From positions 1-19,412 of the forward strand of contig RMBW01000442.1 of NCBI GenBank assembly GCA_004009845.1: a DNA stretch of 19,412 bases. Direction: 5' to 3'. This document shows, piece by piece, positions 18,329 through 19,412 of the stretch; within the stretch, counting starts at the first letter, position 1, and the number at the start of each line of letters is the position of its first letter. Position numbers and translations under genes: made by a program. The notes beneath the pieces were generated by a model that made no database searches, was not told the DNA's origin, and saw only the letters and a list, made by a program, of their open reading frames with translations. Source of the stretch: Davidsoniella eucalypti (taxonomy: Eukaryota; Ascomycota; Sordariomycetes; Microascales; Ceratocystidaceae).

Positions 18329-18372
18329 GTGTCCCTGCATAGCTTGCGCATAGCTTGCGCATAGCTTGCGCA
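18329..18372. repeat. 11-bp tandem GC repeat at a junction
   Basis: GTGTCCCTG followed by three perfect CATAGCTTGCG units and the first two bases (CA) of a fourth, then an N at 18373. The 42-bp block is identical to 2692-2733. Right after the N the composition becomes nuclear. Confidence 0.85.
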
Positions 18373-18373
18373 N

Positions 18374-18610
18374 CTGAGGACCTTGTCCGCCGTTCCTAAC
18401 CATACATCAGTGCTACCCTCTAAGCGAGTGATCAGCTTAGTGCCACACTTTCTGTACACGGAACTTCTAGTAACCAGTTGTATAGCTTCCCGGAATTAGT
18501 CGCATGGTTGATAGAGACCGCTTCTCCTATTGCATACTACTGCTCTTTTCTTCTCCGACTACATCTACATTCTACCTTTAGACCAACAGAGACTGACCTT
18601 TTTCTGAACC
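18374..18610. other. Nuclear segment before the protease exon
   Basis: Balanced composition with no open frame I recognise. It may hold promoter, leader or intron sequence of the aspartic-protease gene. CTGAC at 18593-18597 and a TCTAG at 18631-18635 would fit an intron branch site and acceptor. Confidence 0.3.
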
Positions 18611-18838
18611 TTGTTCGTCCCACCAATATATCTAGTTGAATTTGGCACGCCTCCGCAGCCCATCTATGTTCAAATTGATACGGGCTCTTTCGAGCTTTGG
18701 ATCAACCCCTCTTGTGATAATCTCTCGTCCGGCGATAAGATCTTCTGTGAAGCCGTCGGCGAGTACATTCCCGCAAACTCTTCTACCTCTCAGGGCCCTT
18801 CTGGTGGCAAGAGCCTCAAGTATGGCATCGGTGCTTAT
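18611..18838 (+). pseudogene. Aspartic protease (family A1), N-terminal fragment
   Basis: The sequence YLVEFGTPPQPIYVQIDTGS followed by FELWINPSC is the start of the mature pepsin-like domain; DTGSFELW carries the first catalytic Asp (codon at 18677). It continues with CDNLSSGDKIFCEAVGEYIP and SLKYGIGAY, and resembles fungal secreted or GPI-anchored (yapsin-like) proteases. Signal peptide and propeptide are not visible, probably upstream of an intron (acceptor TAG at 18633-18635). The gene is cut at 18836 by the mitochondrial 255-bp copy; the frame runs on into it for about 15 more residues (YVFKYINENSKDINL) to a TAA. The flap, the second catalytic Asp and about 300 residues are missing. Confidence 0.8.
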
Positions 18839-19090
18839 GTATTTAAATATATAAATGAGAATTCTAAAGATATTAATCTTTAAGCTAAGGATAATTAGAT
18901 ATGGGGGCCTTCGGCATAAATACCCAAATATTAGCAGCTCCCTTTTCTCCTCTCCCCTTCGGGGCGATTTCTCCGTGCCCCTTTGGGGTCGGATAAATCG
19001 ATAAATTAATTGTAAATACAACATTTATTTTTTTTTTGCTTAAATGACCGATATTTAATTTAATGTAGGATTTATCGGATTTACGGATGC
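18836..19090. repeat. 255-bp exact mitochondrial copy in nuclear context
   Basis: Identical to 15389-15643, but here flanked by the aspartic-protease fragment on the left and by nuclear-looking sequence on the right. Either a very recent NUMT or a chimeric join. The sequence matches end at TATG on the left and GGATGC on the right. Confidence 0.95.
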
Positions 19091-19412
19091 ACGTTCCGAG
19101 GCTCTTGAGACAAAATTCCAAGTGTGCGTGTTAAGATGTGCGAAGATCGTATCACCAAAACAAGGAGCTCTTATAATGCTACTATCAGTGCAAGCAACTT
19201 GGATATCGTCTAAACAACAGCTCCCTGCGCATGAAGTTGCCTTCGGTCCGATCCGATAGTTTGCCAGAGCGTCCATATTCCTTCTTTCTGAGATGATCCT
19301 TAAGTGGCTTGAGTTGCCCATGGCATTAAATCTTGCCAACCAACAGAATGTAAGAAATAAAACAAAAATAAAAGACAGCAAGCAGAGCCTTGCAATACCC
19401 TGCGGGGGAAAA
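19091..19412. other. Unidentified nuclear-looking sequence
   Basis: Balanced composition. It does not continue the aspartic-protease domain in any frame I can read. A minus-strand frame begins with a hydrophobic run and contains several Cys, but only from a TTG near 19381; from an ATG the hydrophobic segment is lost. I see nothing else to annotate. Confidence 0.4.

Noticed and set aside
19055..19381. Cys-containing minus-strand frame with hydrophobic start, resembling a small secreted protein
   Set aside because: The hydrophobic part needs a TTG start, and the frame runs into the 255-bp mitochondrial copy; no clear homologue.

Overview
The window looks like filamentous ascomycete (Pezizomycotina) DNA, and it is a mosaic of mitochondrial and nuclear segments. 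Mitochondrial parts are AT-rich. Their cox1 and nad4 frames stay open only if TGA is read as Trp (genetic code 4), and they carry group I intron cores and GIY-YIG or LAGLIDADG homing-endonuclease genes and relics. Nuclear parts have balanced composition, standard code, a short spliceosomal intron with a TACTAAC branch site, and typical fungal nuclear proteins. I cannot name the species.

Layout. (1) 1-~5430, mitochondrial: GIY-YIG relic; a frameshifted cox1 exon; a group I intron region with a 340-aa GIY-YIG/NUMOD3 endonuclease; the intact last cox1 exon; a damaged tRNA; a long decayed tract; and a third group I core ending at the junction. (2) ~5430-~14283, nuclear: a long ATG-free leader, S-adenosylmethionine decarboxylase (spe2-like, +), a convergent Pet127-like mitochondrial RNA-processing gene (-), and a frameshifted methyltransferase relic. 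(3) ~14284-14620, a segment of uncertain origin with weak LTR-retrotransposon-like signals. (4) ~14620-18372, mitochondrial: GIY-YIG and LAGLIDADG relics, complete nad4, and another LAGLIDADG relic, ending in an 11-bp tandem GC repeat and an N. (5) 18374-18835, nuclear: the start of an aspartic-protease domain. (6) 18836-19090, a 255-bp mitochondrial piece identical to 15389-15643. (7) 19091-19412, apparently nuclear and unidentified.

The intact genes are ordinary: cox1 and nad4 encode respiratory-chain subunits, spe2 supplies decarboxylated AdoMet for spermidine synthesis, and Pet127 acts on mitochondrial RNA. What is unusual is the architecture: at least five mitochondrial/nuclear joins, an exact mitochondrial duplicate inside a protease gene, Ns at or near joins, and decay (1-nt shifts, internal stops) alongside perfectly open genes. 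This fits either nuclear insertions of mitochondrial DNA (NUMTs) or a chimeric assembly; sequence alone does not decide. I see no convincing new defence, toxin or biosynthetic system.
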